From positions 1 to 64,000 of the forward strand of contig JBEKIL010000013.1 of NCBI GenBank assembly GCA_050011775.1: DNA of 64,000 nt. The letters run 5' to 3'. Origin of the DNA: CAVZMI01 sp050011775 (GTDB lineage: Bacteria > Bacteroidota > Ignavibacteria > UBA10030 > CAVZMI01). The position numbers and the translations under genes were made by a program. Positions 1 to 8,538 of this stretch are shown one piece after another. Below the pieces are notes generated by a model that was given only the letters and a program-made list of their open reading frames with translations, ran no database searches and was not told where the DNA came from. Each line of letters starts with the position of its first letter. Within the stretch, counting starts at the first letter, position 1.

Positions 1-293
1 GAGCAATTGCATCGACGACAATTTATTCTTATGATGAGTTTGGCAGGGTCGAGTGGGTTATTCAGAAAGGATTGAATCCGGCTAAGAAAATTACGTACAC
101 ATACGATCTGCAGGGGAACGTTACAAAGAAAGGATATGTCGATCCTGCAAATTCGAAATTCTGTCTTTATACGTTCTATACGTACGATCAAGCTGAACGG
201 CTCTGTAAAGATAGACCTTTCACACCCTTTGAGCCGCTTTACGGTTTCTTACCACCTCGTACATCACCAGTGCCGCGGCCACCGAGGCATTAA
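1..293 (+). pseudogene. RHS/YD-repeat protein, 3'-truncated fragment (5' end outside window)
   Basis: An open frame enters from the left edge (first codon at base 3) and carries three YD-type repeats: IYSYDEFGRVEWV, ITYTYDLQGNVTKKGYVD and FYTYDQAERL. This spacing is typical of RHS/YD cell-surface or toxin-delivery proteins. The similarity stops abruptly near base 212. The last 25 or so codons are simply the antisense of the 3' end of rlmB, so the frame overlaps a convergent gene by 74 bases before its stop. RHS proteins normally exceed 1000 residues and finish with a core and a variable toxin tip; neither is here. I read it as a truncated remnant or a breakpoint. The N-terminal extent cannot be seen. 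Confidence 0.6.
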
Positions 294-969
294 GCGATTG
301 GATTTTCCCGAACATAGGGATTCGAATCAAAAAATCACACTTCTCTTTCACGAGCCGCCGCATTCCGCTTCCTTCACTGCCGATGATAAGTGCAAGAGGT
401 ATCGAATAATCGATCTGGTCGTATGATTTTCCTCCATCCATGTCCGTCCCGATCATCCAGAGGCCCGCTTCCTTGAGCTGCTCCATCGTCGATACGAGGT
501 TTGTCACTTTTGCGATTGCCATATGTTCGGTCGCGCCTGCCGAAGCTTTGCTGACCGTTCGATTGACCGATGCCGCATGATGCTTTGGTATAATAACGCC
601 ATGTACACCGGCACATTCTGCTGTACGAATCATCGCGCCGAGATTCTGAGGGTCTTCAATCTCATCGAGGATAAGAAGAAAAGGCTTTTGCCTGAGTTCG
701 CGCGCAATCGCCAGCAGATCTTCGATTTCCGAATATTTTTTTGTGCCTAATAACGCGACTACACCCTGTGCATCCGCCTCGCCTGCAAAATCACGGAATT
801 TTTGTTTATCGGTTTCGACACACGGAATCTTCTTTTCCCGCGCTGTCGCCCGTATTTTTTCGATCACATTACCCTTCACACCAAAAAGAATCATGATCTT
901 TTCAATGGACGCACCCGCCTTGAGCGCTTCCATGACAGGATTTCGACCGGCAATAAGGTGACTGCTCAT
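220..969 (-). CDS. rlmB: 23S rRNA (guanosine-2'-O-)-methyltransferase RlmB / TrmH-family SPOUT methyltransferase
   Basis: SpoU/TrmH-family RNA 2'-O-ribose methyltransferase of 249 residues, the usual family length; it uses SAM to methylate rRNA in the cytosol. Residues 1-75 form the substrate-binding domain (start LIAGRNPVMEAL). The knotted catalytic domain carries motif 1 at 102-119 (DEIEDPQNLGAMIRTAEC, with the catalytic Asn and Arg), motif 2 around 196 (IGSEGSGM) and motif 3 around 225 (SLNASVAAALV). It is the last gene of a minus-strand run after lgt (25-base gap). RlmB cannot be separated from close TrmH paralogues by sequence alone. Confidence 0.9.
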   Translation of the reverse strand: MSSHLIAGRNPVMEALKAGASIEKIMILFGVKGNVIEKIRATAREKKIPCVETDKQKFRDFAGEADAQGVVALLGTKKYSEIEDLLAIARELRQKPFLLILDEIEDPQNLGAMIRTAECAGVHGVIIPKHHAASVNRTVSKASAGATEHMAIAKVTNLVSTMEQLKEAGLWMIGTDMDGGKSYDQIDYSIPLALIIGSEGSGMRRLVKEKCDFLIRIPMFGKIQSLNASVAAALVMYEVVRNRKAAQRV

Positions 970-994
970 AAAAAGTCCGGATAGATATTGGTAT

Positions 995-1813
995 TCAAAT
1001 AAGTGCTTTCGTCCCTGAAATAATTCTCTTCATTCCATAGAGACCGATGGCGATGAGAACCAGAGCGACCACCTGCGCCTCGGAGAGTCCGAAAAGAAAT
1101 GGGGGATTGATACGGATGAACTCAATCGTGAATCTCTCAACCCCGGAGAGTATGAGATACCACATGAATAAGGTGCCGTCAGGAGTTTTTTGTTTTCGTA
1201 ATCGCCATAAAACCGCAAAAATAAGTGCACAGAGAATGAACTCATATACCGGCGTTGGATGGAGTGGTGTATTATCCGGAACGATACCGTTGGGAAAATT
1301 ACGTGCAATTTCAGGCACATCTCTGAATGCAATTGATGGGGGATATGTCCCATGCTCGTAGTTTGTACCCCATGGAAGCGATGTCGGAATTCCATAATCC
1401 CCATCGCCGGCGAGATGGCATCCAATGCGGGCAATACCGTATCCAAGGATAAGAGCCGGTGCGGTTGCATCGCATATTTTTGAAAACGGGATTTTTTTCT
1501 TCCTTATATAAAGGTAAATGCATCCGGTGGCGAGGAGAAATCCGCCGTACCAGGTAAGTCCTGATGCCGAAAATGTAAGTTCGATAGGTGCCCGAAGAAA
1601 ATCCTGCCAGTTTTCAAACAAGAAAAGGATTTTTGATCCGGCAATCCCTGCCACGAGAGCGATCAATGTGATTGAATTTCCAAGATCAGGATCGAGCTTT
1701 TTTCTTTTAAGCTCTTTCGTCAGGATGATGCTTGCCACAATAAAGGCAATACCCATCATCAGGCCGAAACCGTAGATCGTAAAAGGGCCGATTGTAACAA
1801 TCCTTGGGTACAT
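995..1813 (-). CDS. lgt: Prolipoprotein diacylglyceryl transferase
   Basis: Integral membrane enzyme of 272 residues that moves diacylglycerol from phosphatidylglycerol onto the lipobox cysteine of prolipoproteins. Seven or so hydrophobic segments are visible, starting near the N-terminus (TIYGFGLMMGIAFIVASI). Family signatures present are the Arg-Gly core in YGIARIGCHLAGDGDYG, the following LPWG, and the HPTPVYE motif before the last membrane segments. The gene lies 8 bases after an unknown gene and 25 bases before rlmB, so it is probably cotranscribed with hisS. A likely substrate in this window is the cupredoxin lipoprotein at 53.5-53.9 kb. Confidence 0.93.
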   Translation of the reverse strand: MYPRIVTIGPFTIYGFGLMMGIAFIVASIILTKELKRKKLDPDLGNSITLIALVAGIAGSKILFLFENWQDFLRAPIELTFSASGLTWYGGFLLATGCIYLYIRKKKIPFSKICDATAPALILGYGIARIGCHLAGDGDYGIPTSLPWGTNYEHGTYPPSIAFRDVPEIARNFPNGIVPDNTPLHPTPVYEFILCALIFAVLWRLRKQKTPDGTLFMWYLILSGVERFTIEFIRINPPFLFGLSEAQVVALVLIAIGLYGMKRIISGTKALI

Positions 1814-1821
1814 AAGAATTT

Positions 1822-2259
1822 CTATTGTTTAATATCCGGTCGGTTTGTGTGGATCGATTTCCACTCTTCAGGATCGGTAAAAACTGTGATAAATTTTCCT
1901 GCCGGATGAAATTTTACAGTAATACCTTTCTTTGTGATCTTCAACGAAAAATGATTCTCGGCTCCATCGAGTTTAGCCACGACGACGTCGTAGCTTCCAT
2001 GGATGTCGTCAATCTCAATGTGTTTTCGTGCCGGTCCAAAGGCAGGCATGGTCACTTCAGGAGTTTTCAATCCGAGGATATCCATTCGAATTGTTTTATT
2101 CTTGACGGTTTCCTTTAGAACGATTGAATACCTGAACGTGCTGAATTCTTTTATTGTCTCCAGAAGAAAAAGAGTCGTCTCTTTTTTCCGCATCTCGTTA
2201 TAATATGGAGAGATGAAGAGCCTGTATTCTATCGTAACCTTTTTTTTCTTTGCAGGCAT
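1822..2259 (-). CDS. Conserved-looking hypothetical protein between hisS and lgt
   Basis: I do not recognise this 145-residue protein. It starts with a lysine-rich stretch (MPAKKKKVTIEYR), has no signal peptide or membrane segment, and reads as an alternating beta-rich fold (YRLFISP, RYSIVLKE, IRMDILGL, HIEIDDIHGSYDVVVAKL, GITVKFHPAGKFITVF). The repeated strand pattern could be a small beta-sandwich. It lies 11 bases after hisS and 8 bases before lgt, so it is almost certainly a real, cotranscribed gene. Confidence 0.7.
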   Translation of the reverse strand: MPAKKKKVTIEYRLFISPYYNEMRKKETTLFLLETIKEFSTFRYSIVLKETVKNKTIRMDILGLKTPEVTMPAFGPARKHIEIDDIHGSYDVVVAKLDGAENHFSLKITKKGITVKFHPAGKFITVFTDPEEWKSIHTNRPDIKQ

Positions 2260-2270
2260 GGGATGCTATT

Positions 2271-3536
2271 TTATGAAGACACACGTGTCTGGATGACTGC
2301 CGTAAGTTCGGCGATGTTGATTTCCTCTTCACTTCCCTCCCGCATATTCTTCAGCTTGCCGCGCTGTGTTTCCAATTCGTCCGATCCAACGACGAGCACA
2401 TAGCGCGCATGCTGTCGATCTGCTTCGCGCATTTGCGCTTTTACGCTCCGGCGAAGGTAATCGGTTTCACAACTGATGCCGAGCCTTCGGAGCCCATCGA
2501 TAGCTTTCATTCCCCACAGCCGGGCGTGATCGTCAAGAGTAACTATAAAGAGTGAAAGAGGACGGTCGTCGCCAAAAGAAAGTTTCTGCTTATCCATTAC
2601 CATCAGGATACGTTCGATGCCGGCAGCGAAGCCGACACCGGGAGTCCGTTTTCCTCCGATTTGTTCTATGAGGAGATCGTACCTGCCGCCGCCGGCGAGT
2701 GCATCCTGGGAACCGAGATCGGGACTAAGCAGCTCAAATGCCGTTTTTGTATAATAATCCAGACCGCGTACGATTCTTCCATCCACCTCATATGCGATTT
2801 CAAGATTGGTCAGATGGTGTTGAAGTGACCGGAAGTGTTCCGCACATTCCAGACAGAGGTGGTCTTTCATTAACGGCGCATCGGCTGTCAGCTTCTGGTC
2901 ATTCTCGTTCTTCGAATCGAGAATGCGCAGCGGATTCTGATCGAACCGATTCTGGCTTTCGGAGGAGAGGCGTTCAAAGATCCGTGCAAGATGATTTTTC
3001 AGAACCGTCCGATACAGCGGCCTGCATACCTCGCATCCGACGGAATTGATTTTCAGTATTGCCTTCGGGATACCGATTCTTCTGTACAACTCAACGGCCA
3101 ATCCTATGACTTCAGCATCGAGAGCAGCATCCTGTGAGCCAACAGCCTCAATGCCGAATTGATGAAATTGGCGGAACCTCCCGGCCTGAGGCCTTTCCTG
3201 CCGGAAAATTGGTGCAATGTAATACAGCTTGGTGAGCGGTTGCTGCTCCCCGATGTTATACTGGATGTATGCTCGGAGAACTCCGGCCGTCATTTCAGGT
3301 CGAAGTGTCAGGCTGTCTCCGCTCCGGTCGGTGAAAGTGTACATTTCTTTGCTGACAATATCGGTGAGATCGCCGATACCGCGGGCGAAAAGAGCAGTCT
3401 CTTCAAAAACCGGAGTTCGAATCTCTTTGTAATTATAGGCCTGTGTAAGTTGACGGAGCACATCTTCAACATATTGCCACTTTGGTACATCCTCCGGTAG
3501 GATGTCTTTTGTACCTTTTATTGATCGAAAAGCCAC
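2271..3536 (-). CDS. hisS: Histidyl-tRNA synthetase
   Basis: Class II aminoacyl-tRNA synthetase of 421 residues that charges tRNA-His. The N-terminus (FRSIKGTKDILPED) is typical. Motif 2 is at about 78-90 (LRPEMTAGVLRAY), the histidine-binding HisA segments are GLDYYTKTAFE and AGGGRYDLL near 260-290, and motif 3 is in GVGFAAGIERI. The C-terminal 100 residues are the anticodon-binding domain (FIVTLDD to the end). It appears to be the first gene of the minus-strand operon hisS-unknown-lgt-rlmB. A repeat-rich spacer lies upstream. Confidence 0.95.
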   Translation of the reverse strand: MAFRSIKGTKDILPEDVPKWQYVEDVLRQLTQAYNYKEIRTPVFEETALFARGIGDLTDIVSKEMYTFTDRSGDSLTLRPEMTAGVLRAYIQYNIGEQQPLTKLYYIAPIFRQERPQAGRFRQFHQFGIEAVGSQDAALDAEVIGLAVELYRRIGIPKAILKINSVGCEVCRPLYRTVLKNHLARIFERLSSESQNRFDQNPLRILDSKNENDQKLTADAPLMKDHLCLECAEHFRSLQHHLTNLEIAYEVDGRIVRGLDYYTKTAFELLSPDLGSQDALAGGGRYDLLIEQIGGKRTPGVGFAAGIERILMVMDKQKLSFGDDRPLSLFIVTLDDHARLWGMKAIDGLRRLGISCETDYLRRSVKAQMREADRQHARYVLVVGSDELETQRGKLKNMREGSEEEINIAELTAVIQTRVSS

Positions 3537-3586
3537 GGAAGTATTAAAGTAGTGGTGAAAAGAGCGTTATCTAATTAAAAAGGAAA

Positions 3587-3690
3587 TCCTTCGGCTCGGT
3601 CGCTACGCTCCCTCGCTCAGGACAAGAATTAAACCCTTCGACTCTCCACCTACGCTCTACTGGTGCGGAGGTTCGGCGGATCGCTCAGGG
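3587..3690. repeat. Palindromic CCTTCG/CTCAGG-type intergenic repeats (two units)
   Basis: Unit 1 (3587-3622) runs from TCCTTCGG to CGCTCAGGA and unit 2 (3634-3690) from CCCTTCGAC to CGCTCAGGG. Each has complementary ends (TCCT/AGGA, CCCT/AGGG) around a G+C-rich core, and unit 2 also has an internal CTCCACC/GGTGCGGAG hairpin. They sit in the 289-base gap between hisS and the ptsN-like gene. A related cluster occurs at 13.65-13.86 kb. They resemble REP-like dispersed elements. Confidence 0.6.
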
Positions 3691-3825
3691 CGAGAAATTA
3701 AAAAATGACTTAATTTATAATACGATTAATTATCCTTTTTTCCTTTTTAATTTTTACTTTTTCCTTAGAAGAAGGCAGTTATACTTTTTTCTATTGCCAT
3801 TTAAAATGGTCAGGATCGATATTCA

Positions 3826-4296
3826 TTAAATCTCGAAGTAATTTGCCTCTTCAGTTTTGAAAGTTGCCAGAACCTCCTGCGCCGACTTGCATGCGAGGAG
3901 CTTTTTTCGAAATTCCTCTTTATTCATCAGACGGGAGATTCTGCTCAGAAGCTTGATATGAGGTCCGACAAGGCTGTCCTTTCCGATGAGAAGAAACACC
4001 AGCCGTACCGGTTGATCGTCGAGTGCCTGATAATCGATCGGCCGTTCTGTGAGGGCGAATGCTGCGGCAATATCCGAGACGGCATCTGTTTTTCCGTGCG
4101 GGATTGCGAAGCCGTTACCAACGCCGGTGGACATGATTTTTTCGCGTTCGAAGATTGCCTGGCGCACTCTTTCTTTGTCAATAATTTTTTTGGATGTCCC
4201 AACAATATCGATCATTGCATTTATGATTTCGGTTTTGTTTACGCCGGGAAGATTGGTACGGATAAATTGTTCTTCAAGGATCTCGCTGATTTTCAT
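3826..4296 (-). CDS. PTS EIIA-type (PtsN/fructose-mannitol family) regulatory phosphocarrier
   Basis: A stand-alone PTS_EIIA type-2 domain of 156 residues. The phosphorylatable histidine is in GFAIPHGKTD at about residue 67, and the domain closes with IKLLSRISRLMNKEEFRKKL as in PtsN. No EIIB or EIIC partner is nearby, so a regulatory role (nitrogen/potassium-type PtsN) is more likely than sugar transport. It starts 51 bases after the sugar-nucleotide fusion gene on the same strand and could be its operon partner, linking envelope sugar supply to PTS signalling. That link is inference. Confidence 0.8.
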   Translation of the reverse strand: MKISEILEEQFIRTNLPGVNKTEIINAMIDIVGTSKKIIDKERVRQAIFEREKIMSTGVGNGFAIPHGKTDAVSDIAAAFALTERPIDYQALDDQPVRLVFLLIGKDSLVGPHIKLLSRISRLMNKEEFRKKLLACKSAQEVLATFKTEEANYFEI

Positions 4297-4347
4297 GATT
4301 TCACTATGCTCCTTACAGGAAAAAACTGCGTCCGAGATTTCTTCTCG

Positions 4348-6858
4348 TCACGCATCTCGCCATTTCAAAAATTTTCGTTCATATTCGTCGCTGAGTTGTT
4401 TCGCAGTCGTCCAGTCTCGCGCCTCCACATTAATATGGAAAAGCGGCCGTTCCCGGTCAGGCAATAGAAGGATTGAAGCAAAGCTCTCGGGCGGCTCGAA
4501 ATAGATTTTTACTCCATCAATCAGATCGCGGCGCATATGTTCGGTTTCTTTCATAATATTTCGCATGACTTTCCCTTTATAATCCCATGCGCAGCTTATA
4601 CTCTTCTTCACAAATCGGAGACGGGGAAGCGTTTGGTCGAGTTCTGCGAGACGAAGCCCGGAAATTGCCATTAATTCCAGAATCTTCGCCATGGCAAACA
4701 TCCCGTCAGTTGCCTTCAGGAAGTCTGGAAAAATAAAACCGCCTTTTGTCCCTCCGACGAAGGAAATACCGGGGTCGGAAATAACATCCATCATCGAGTA
4801 ATGATTATCCTTGGTCCGGATGACGGTGACGCCGTATTCCTGTGCGATAAGGTCCACCTCGCGCGTTGCAGTTATCGGTACGGCGACCTTTTTTGTGTCC
4901 GGATTTGATGCAAGGAAGAGTTTCAAAACGATTGTCAGAAATCGATCCTGGCTCATGAGCTCACCCCGGTCATCGACAAGGGAAAGCTTTTCTCCTCCTG
5001 CATCGATCATGAGGCCGATATCATATTTAAGTGAAAGGACAATATCAGAGAGTTGTTTCACTGAAGCTTCGAATTCCTCCGATGTCCGTGTCAGTTTCGC
5101 CGGATCGAGGTATGCGTTTAATGCGACGACCTGGCAGTTCAGCAATCCGAGGATCGTAGGAAATATTGTTGATGCGACGCCGTTTGAATAATCGATGACT
5201 ATTTTAAAATTCGCTTTCTTAATCTGTTCGATTTTTAGGCGCTTGATGAAATGATCACGATATGACTCGGAAGCGCGATCGGAAAACGTCATACTGCCGA
5301 CCTTCGAAAATTCTGCACGCCGGAAATCCTCGCTGAGGAACAGGCGTTCAATCGCCCTGGTTTTTCCTACCGGGAGATCCTTGCCGGTATTTTCAAAGAC
5401 AATGATATCCGTGAGGTGTTTGTCGAATGGTGATTTCCGTGTATGGATTCCGCCTTCGGCTGTTCCTGATTGGGCGAGTTCATGGCGAAGAACAGGAATT
5501 GAGACCGTCCTGAGATCGTAGATATTGACTCCGGCGGACATCAACCCCGCCATGACAGCACGGTTCATCATGCGGGACACATTGTCTGAGTCGCGGCTGA
5601 CGATAACAGTTTTTCCGGAACCGACGTATGCACCGAATGCCGCACCGAGGCGGGATCCGAATTCCGGCGTCATCTCGATGTTCGAGAGTCCTGTAATCCG
5701 TGAATCGGTGAACAATTCACGCAGCCACCGGTCTTCCCATATCAGGCTCCGGGATAATGTTGCCCTGTCTTCGATGACTTTCTCGGGCCAGAGCTTGATA
5801 TTTGCGGAGAGGTGCGCTTCCTGACCGATGTAGCAATGGTCGCTGATGAAGACATTTTCATCGATGACGGCCCCCGAACCGATCACGCAATCGCTTCCGA
5901 TCACGTCGTTGGAAATCTCTGTGCGCTCTCCGATTTTTACATGACTCCACACTACAGCGTTATGAAGTGAGGCGCCTGCGTATATGATCGTTCCATCACC
6001 GACGACCACGTTATGAAGGCGGACATTCTCATGGATTGTGCAGCCCTTTCCGATGACAACCTTCCCTGTCAGGTTTTTTTGACTGGTGTGGAGCGTCGAG
6101 CCTTCACCGAGAAACCCATAGGATGTCGGGGTTCCCTCGATCGCAACATGGACCTTTCCGTGAAGATAATCGAGGTGTACATCCTGGTACTCGTTGAGTG
6201 TTCCGATATCGCGCCAGTATCGGTCTGAAATATATCCGTAAAGGCCCAGATCCTGTTCCATCATAAACGGGAATAGGTTTTTGCTAAAATCAAAATCTTC
6301 TTTCGTCGGAATCAGTTCCATTACGGATGGTTCCAGGATGTAAATTCCGGTATTCACCGTATCACTGAAGACTTCCCCCCAGGAAGGTTTTTCGAGGAAC
6401 CGGGTGATTTTCCCCCGTTTATTGGTGATCACCACGCCGTACTGCAGCGGATTCTTCACCCGTGTGAGTACCAGTGTCGCACGGGCTTTTCGTTCTTCAT
6501 GAAATCGGATCGCCTCCGTGAGATCGCAGTCTGTTAACACGTCGCCACTGATGATCACAAAACGATCGTTCAGCAATGGAGAAGCATTTCGGACGCTTCC
6601 TGCCGTCCCGTAATCGGCTTCTGCCTTGACGTATCTTAGAGAAACTCCAAATTTCGAGCCGTCGCCGAAATAGCGCGTGATGACTTCCGGTTGATAAAAG
6701 AGAGTAGCGACCAGATCGGTGATACCGTGAGAATGCAGCAGTTCAATGATATGCTGCATCATCGGTTTATTCATCACTGGTACTATCGGCTTGGGAATGT
6801 TACACGTTAGTGGACGTAAGCGTGTCCCGAAACCTCCGGCCATTATCACTGCTTTCAT
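4348..6858 (-). CDS. Mannose-1-phosphate guanylyltransferase / phosphomannomutase-like fusion
   Basis: An 836-residue fusion. Residues 1-235 are a sugar-phosphate nucleotidyltransferase with the signature MAGGFGTRLRPLT and the metal/sugar site ISGDVLTDCDL. Residues 250-370 form a left-handed beta-helix of hexapeptide repeats (VVIGKGCTIHENVRLHNVVV). Residues 380-836 are an alpha-D-phosphohexomutase-like region (VSRDSDNVSRMMNRAVMAGL). The normal active-site serine loop (TASHNP type) is replaced by GGIHTRKSPFD, so mutase activity is doubtful, although the metal-loop region LMIDAGGEKLSLVDD is partly retained. A role in GDP-mannose or other NDP-sugar supply for the envelope is likely. Followed by the ptsN-like gene. 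Confidence 0.82.
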   Translation of the reverse strand: MKAVIMAGGFGTRLRPLTCNIPKPIVPVMNKPMMQHIIELLHSHGITDLVATLFYQPEVITRYFGDGSKFGVSLRYVKAEADYGTAGSVRNASPLLNDRFVIISGDVLTDCDLTEAIRFHEERKARATLVLTRVKNPLQYGVVITNKRGKITRFLEKPSWGEVFSDTVNTGIYILEPSVMELIPTKEDFDFSKNLFPFMMEQDLGLYGYISDRYWRDIGTLNEYQDVHLDYLHGKVHVAIEGTPTSYGFLGEGSTLHTSQKNLTGKVVIGKGCTIHENVRLHNVVVGDGTIIYAGASLHNAVVWSHVKIGERTEISNDVIGSDCVIGSGAVIDENVFISDHCYIGQEAHLSANIKLWPEKVIEDRATLSRSLIWEDRWLRELFTDSRITGLSNIEMTPEFGSRLGAAFGAYVGSGKTVIVSRDSDNVSRMMNRAVMAGLMSAGVNIYDLRTVSIPVLRHELAQSGTAEGGIHTRKSPFDKHLTDIIVFENTGKDLPVGKTRAIERLFLSEDFRRAEFSKVGSMTFSDRASESYRDHFIKRLKIEQIKKANFKIVIDYSNGVASTIFPTILGLLNCQVVALNAYLDPAKLTRTSEEFEASVKQLSDIVLSLKYDIGLMIDAGGEKLSLVDDRGELMSQDRFLTIVLKLFLASNPDTKKVAVPITATREVDLIAQEYGVTVIRTKDNHYSMMDVISDPGISFVGGTKGGFIFPDFLKATDGMFAMAKILELMAISGLRLAELDQTLPRLRFVKKSISCAWDYKGKVMRNIMKETEHMRRDLIDGVKIYFEPPESFASILLLPDRERPLFHINVEARDWTTAKQLSDEYERKFLKWRDA

Positions 6859-6991
6859 TTGAATCCCGGCATTACGAAAAGATACGGGGTGGGGTTAGAT
6901 GTATTTATCAAAGTACAGAAAAAAAGCGTATGCTGCAAGCTATACTCTCGGTATTCAAGTATAATAAGCTTCCTTGGCCATTCTTGCGGCG

Positions 6992-7762
6992 TCATGGTTT
7001 TTTTCTCACATTATTGATGAGGCTTGCCGCGAATCCCGCGCCGAATCCGTTATCTATATTTACAACGGTTACACCGGCAGCGCATGAATTGAGCATTCCG
7101 AGCAGCGCCGATAATCCTTTAAAACTCGCGCCATATCCTATCGACGTCGGTACGGCAATCACCGGAACGTCGCATAACCCGCCAACTACGCTGGCGAGAG
7201 CCCCCTCCATGCCGGCTACGACGATGATCACACTTGCATTTCTGATTAGATTGTGATGCGATAATATACGGTGAATGCCGGCGACACCGACATCAAAAAG
7301 GGTTTTGACATGATGACCCAGCATAGTTGCGGTCAGTACGGCTTCCTCTGCCACCGGGATATCCGACGTGCCGGCAGTGATGACCATGATATAGCGGTTT
7401 GCGGCCGAACGAGATTTTGCTTTCTTTGGAACGTTCGCAGTAATAACCCGGCATGTCGGGTGATATTTTGCATTTCGCACTACCCGTTTTATAGCACGAT
7501 ACTGTTCTCTTGATGCTCTTGTTGCCAGCAGCGGTTGATGGTTTTTTGTAAGCTGCTGACCGATGCGAGCCACCTGCTGTGGGGTCTTTCCCTCACAGAA
7601 GATAACTTCAGGAAAACCCTGCCGCAGAGTTCGATGATGATCGATTGTGGCAAAACCGAGCGATTCAAAGGGAAGAAGTTCGAGAGTGCGGATAACTTCA
7701 TCCAAACTATGTTTTCCGTGTCGAAATTCACGAAGATAATTTTGTAGATATTTACGATCCAT
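6992..7762 (-). CDS. larB: Nickel pincer cofactor biosynthesis protein LarB
   Basis: Start chosen at the ATG giving MDRKYLQNYLREF (257 residues), because the upstream in-frame extension is hydrophobic and not family-like. The N-terminal part has the LarB features LGFATIDHHRTLRQGFPEVIF and GKTPQQV. The C-terminal half is an AIR-carboxylase (PurE-like) domain (TAGTSDIPVAEEAVLTA, VVAGMEGALASVVGGL). LarB carboxylates and hydrolyses nicotinic acid adenine dinucleotide in nickel-pincer cofactor synthesis. No larC, larE or larA is in the window, so the rest of the pathway must be elsewhere or absent. Confidence 0.88.
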   Translation of the reverse strand: MDRKYLQNYLREFRHGKHSLDEVIRTLELLPFESLGFATIDHHRTLRQGFPEVIFCEGKTPQQVARIGQQLTKNHQPLLATRASREQYRAIKRVVRNAKYHPTCRVITANVPKKAKSRSAANRYIMVITAGTSDIPVAEEAVLTATMLGHHVKTLFDVGVAGIHRILSHHNLIRNASVIIVVAGMEGALASVVGGLCDVPVIAVPTSIGYGASFKGLSALLGMLNSCAAGVTVVNIDNGFGAGFAASLINNVRKKP

Positions 7763-7893
7763 AAAACAAATGTTCGATAAGAGAGAAAATATAAAGAAAA
7801 ATATACGACAACGAACGAGGAGAAGCAAGTAACATCTGATTAATGAATATGTTACAAATATTGGCCAAAAATGAAATTTTCTGAAGAAAAGAC

Positions 7894-7922
7894 TTGCTCC
7901 AATTTTGAAATTATATTATATT
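7894..7922 (+). promoter_or_regulatory. Promoter for the tRNA-Gly-like array
   Basis: TTGCTC (7894-7899), 17-base spacer, TATATT (7917-7922). The predicted start near 7930 lies about 11 bases before the first tRNA-like copy. The same TATATT -10 box recurs before tRNA-Leu, before the 13.98-kb short transcript and before the ATP-grasp/kamA cluster. Confidence 0.5.
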
Positions 7923-7940
7923 CAATCCGCTATGATTCAT

Positions 7941-8112
7941 GCGGGAATAGCTCAGTTGGTAGAGCGTCCCGATGAAATCGGGACCAAGGTTGATGTCGTG
8001 TGAGATATAATGTGACAGTGTTAAATGCGGGAATAGCTCAGTTGGTAGAGCGTCCCGATGAAATCGGGACCAAGATTGATGTCACGGGAGATATAACGTG
8101 ACAGTGTTAAAT
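7941..8112 (+). repeat. Two tandem 86-nt degenerate tRNA-Gly-like units
   Basis: Copies start at 7941 and 8027, exactly 86 bases apart, and the intact tRNA-Gly starts 86 bases further at 8113. Each copy keeps the tRNA's first 26 bases (acceptor 5' strand and D arm) and the 3' half of the anticodon stem. The 5' anticodon half is replaced by a perfect 8-bp hairpin with a GAA loop (7966-7984 in copy 1). The T arm and 3' acceptor strand are replaced by another hairpin (TGTC.../...GACA). There is no usable anticodon and no 3' acceptor strand, so they cannot be ordinary tRNAs. Copies 1 and 2 differ at only a few positions. Confidence 0.8.
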
Positions 8113-8185
8113 GCGGGAATAGCTCAGTTGGTAGAGCGCAACCTTGCCAAGGTTGATGTCGCGGGTCCGAGTCCCGTTTCCCGCT
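8113..8185 (+). tRNA. tRNA-Gly (GCC)
   Basis: 73-nt cloverleaf. Acceptor GCGGGAA pairs with TTCCCGC (8178-8184), discriminator T. The D arm is GCTC/GAGC, and the anticodon arm CAACC-TTGCCAA-GGTTG gives anticodon GCC. The T arm is GCGGG with loop TCCGAGT and CCCGT. CCA is not encoded. It is the intact third member of the 86-nt tandem array. Confidence 0.95.
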
Positions 8186-8233
8186 CGAGGTATCCGTCAG
8201 GGTACCTTATTTGATACACTTCCTCTTTAAATT

Positions 8234-8275
8234 GCCCCGTCGCCCCCAATCCCACCAGGTGGCGGGGCCTTTTAA
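8234..8275 (+). terminator. Probable terminator after tRNA-Gly
   Basis: Stem GCCCCGTCGCC (8234-8244) pairs with GGTGGCGGGGC (8258-8268) over 11 positions including two wobbles, followed by CTTTTAATT. The T tract is short, so termination may be weak and read-through into tRNA-Cys is possible. Confidence 0.5.
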
Positions 8276-8288
8276 TTGATGAAGTGAT

Positions 8289-8360
8289 GGCGACGTACCC
8301 AAGTGGTAAGGGAGAGGTCTGCAAAACCTTTATGCGGCGGTTCGAATCCGCCCGTCGCCT
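8289..8360 (+). tRNA. tRNA-Cys (GCA)
   Basis: 72-nt cloverleaf. Acceptor GGCGACG pairs with CGTCGCC (8353-8359), discriminator T as usual for tRNA-Cys. Anticodon arm GAGGT-CTGCAAA-ACCTT gives anticodon GCA, and the T arm is GGCGG-TTCGAAT-CCGCC. CCA is not encoded. Confidence 0.95.
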
Positions 8361-8538
8361 CTATCTTTTCTCTATCGCGTCCGGAGCCGCTGGGTGTCCA
8401 GAGACTCTCCCCGATATAATCCCAATCGTGTGAAAAGCATGCATTCTGCCTTTCACCATTTCCACAAAAAACATGGGGTGGGATGAGCACGAGAACGATG
8501 GAAAGAGTTTGTTCTTTCACAATAACCTTAAACATCCT

